A DNA stretch of 64,000 bases, taken from the NCBI GenBank assembly GCA_029582155.1, contig CM055907.1, positions 33,229,983 through 33,293,982 of the forward strand, given 5' to 3'. The translations under genes were made by a program, and so were the position numbers. The notes under the pieces are model-generated. The model searched no databases. It had not been told where the DNA came from and was given only the letters and a program-made list of their open reading frames with translations. Source of the DNA: Panopea generosa (Eukaryota; Mollusca; Bivalvia; Adapedonta; Hiatellidae). Of the stretch, positions 63,970 to 64,000 are shown one piece after another (within the stretch, counting starts at the first letter, position 1; the number at the start of each line of letters is the position of its first letter).

Positions 63970-64000
63970 AAACAGAGCAAAACCACATGGACTCAAATCC
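63970..64000 (+). CDS. Possible next exon of the zinc-finger gene (cut by window end)
   Basis: After TTCAGTTTCAG the two bases AA complete the phase-1 codon left at 57293 (GAA) and continue TEQNHMDSNP without a stop to the edge. Thirty bases are too few to be sure. Confidence 0.3.

Overview
This window looks like nuclear DNA of a metazoan, most likely a marine invertebrate and probably a bivalve mollusc. It is AT-rich, spliced, and dense in minisatellites, tRNA-derived SINEs, non-LTR retrotransposon remnants and dispersed repeats carrying a GTGACCTTGACCTTTG motif. The lineage is inferred from this texture and not proven. One 500-base run of N (23371-23870) is a scaffold gap. No bacterial operon, CRISPR array or rRNA gene was seen.

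Two protein-coding genes can be supported. (1) A Rab6 small GTPase on the minus strand, assembled here from eight short exons between 25588 (ATG) and 12218 (stop). Every splice site fits a 205-residue Rab6 protein except for one extra base in exon 5, which shifts the frame, and a weak donor after exon 7. A compact promoter with ETS-like and NRF1-like sites lies just upstream of the ATG. (2) A giant plus-strand exon (48263-57293, about 3010 codons) encoding a multi-C2H2 zinc-finger protein with a long disordered Q/S/T-rich C-terminus. That C-terminus contains 34 in-frame copies of an 8-residue repeat and 7 copies of a 13-residue repeat. The ORF runs into a good splice donor and the gene probably continues past the right edge.

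Layout: 1-3797, 62-bp tandem array. 3798-12217, intergenic with SINEs, dispersed repeats and two small arrays. 12218-25588, Rab6, its introns filled with repeats (DR0-type motif repeats, a 148-bp higher-order array, SINEs, a TIR-like element around the gap). 25589-31300, promoter, then LINE and SINE remnants. 31309-35229, a 3.9-kb foldback element with long inverted arms and no transposase ORF. 35230-40480, duplicated hairpins, the second copy of a dispersed duplication, an inverted DR0 repeat array, and unassigned sequence. 40482-47389, a 6.9-kb array of 53-bp hairpin-forming units split by a SINE with a 12-bp target-site duplication. 47390-47728, a LINE tail with poly(A). 48027-57293, the zinc-finger exon. 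57294-63969, its probable intron, with a piggyBac-like MITE and 40-bp and 32-bp minisatellites.

The two genes show no evident functional link. What stands out is the number of unrelated tandem arrays, several with internal dyad symmetry, and the mobile elements that date or interrupt them.
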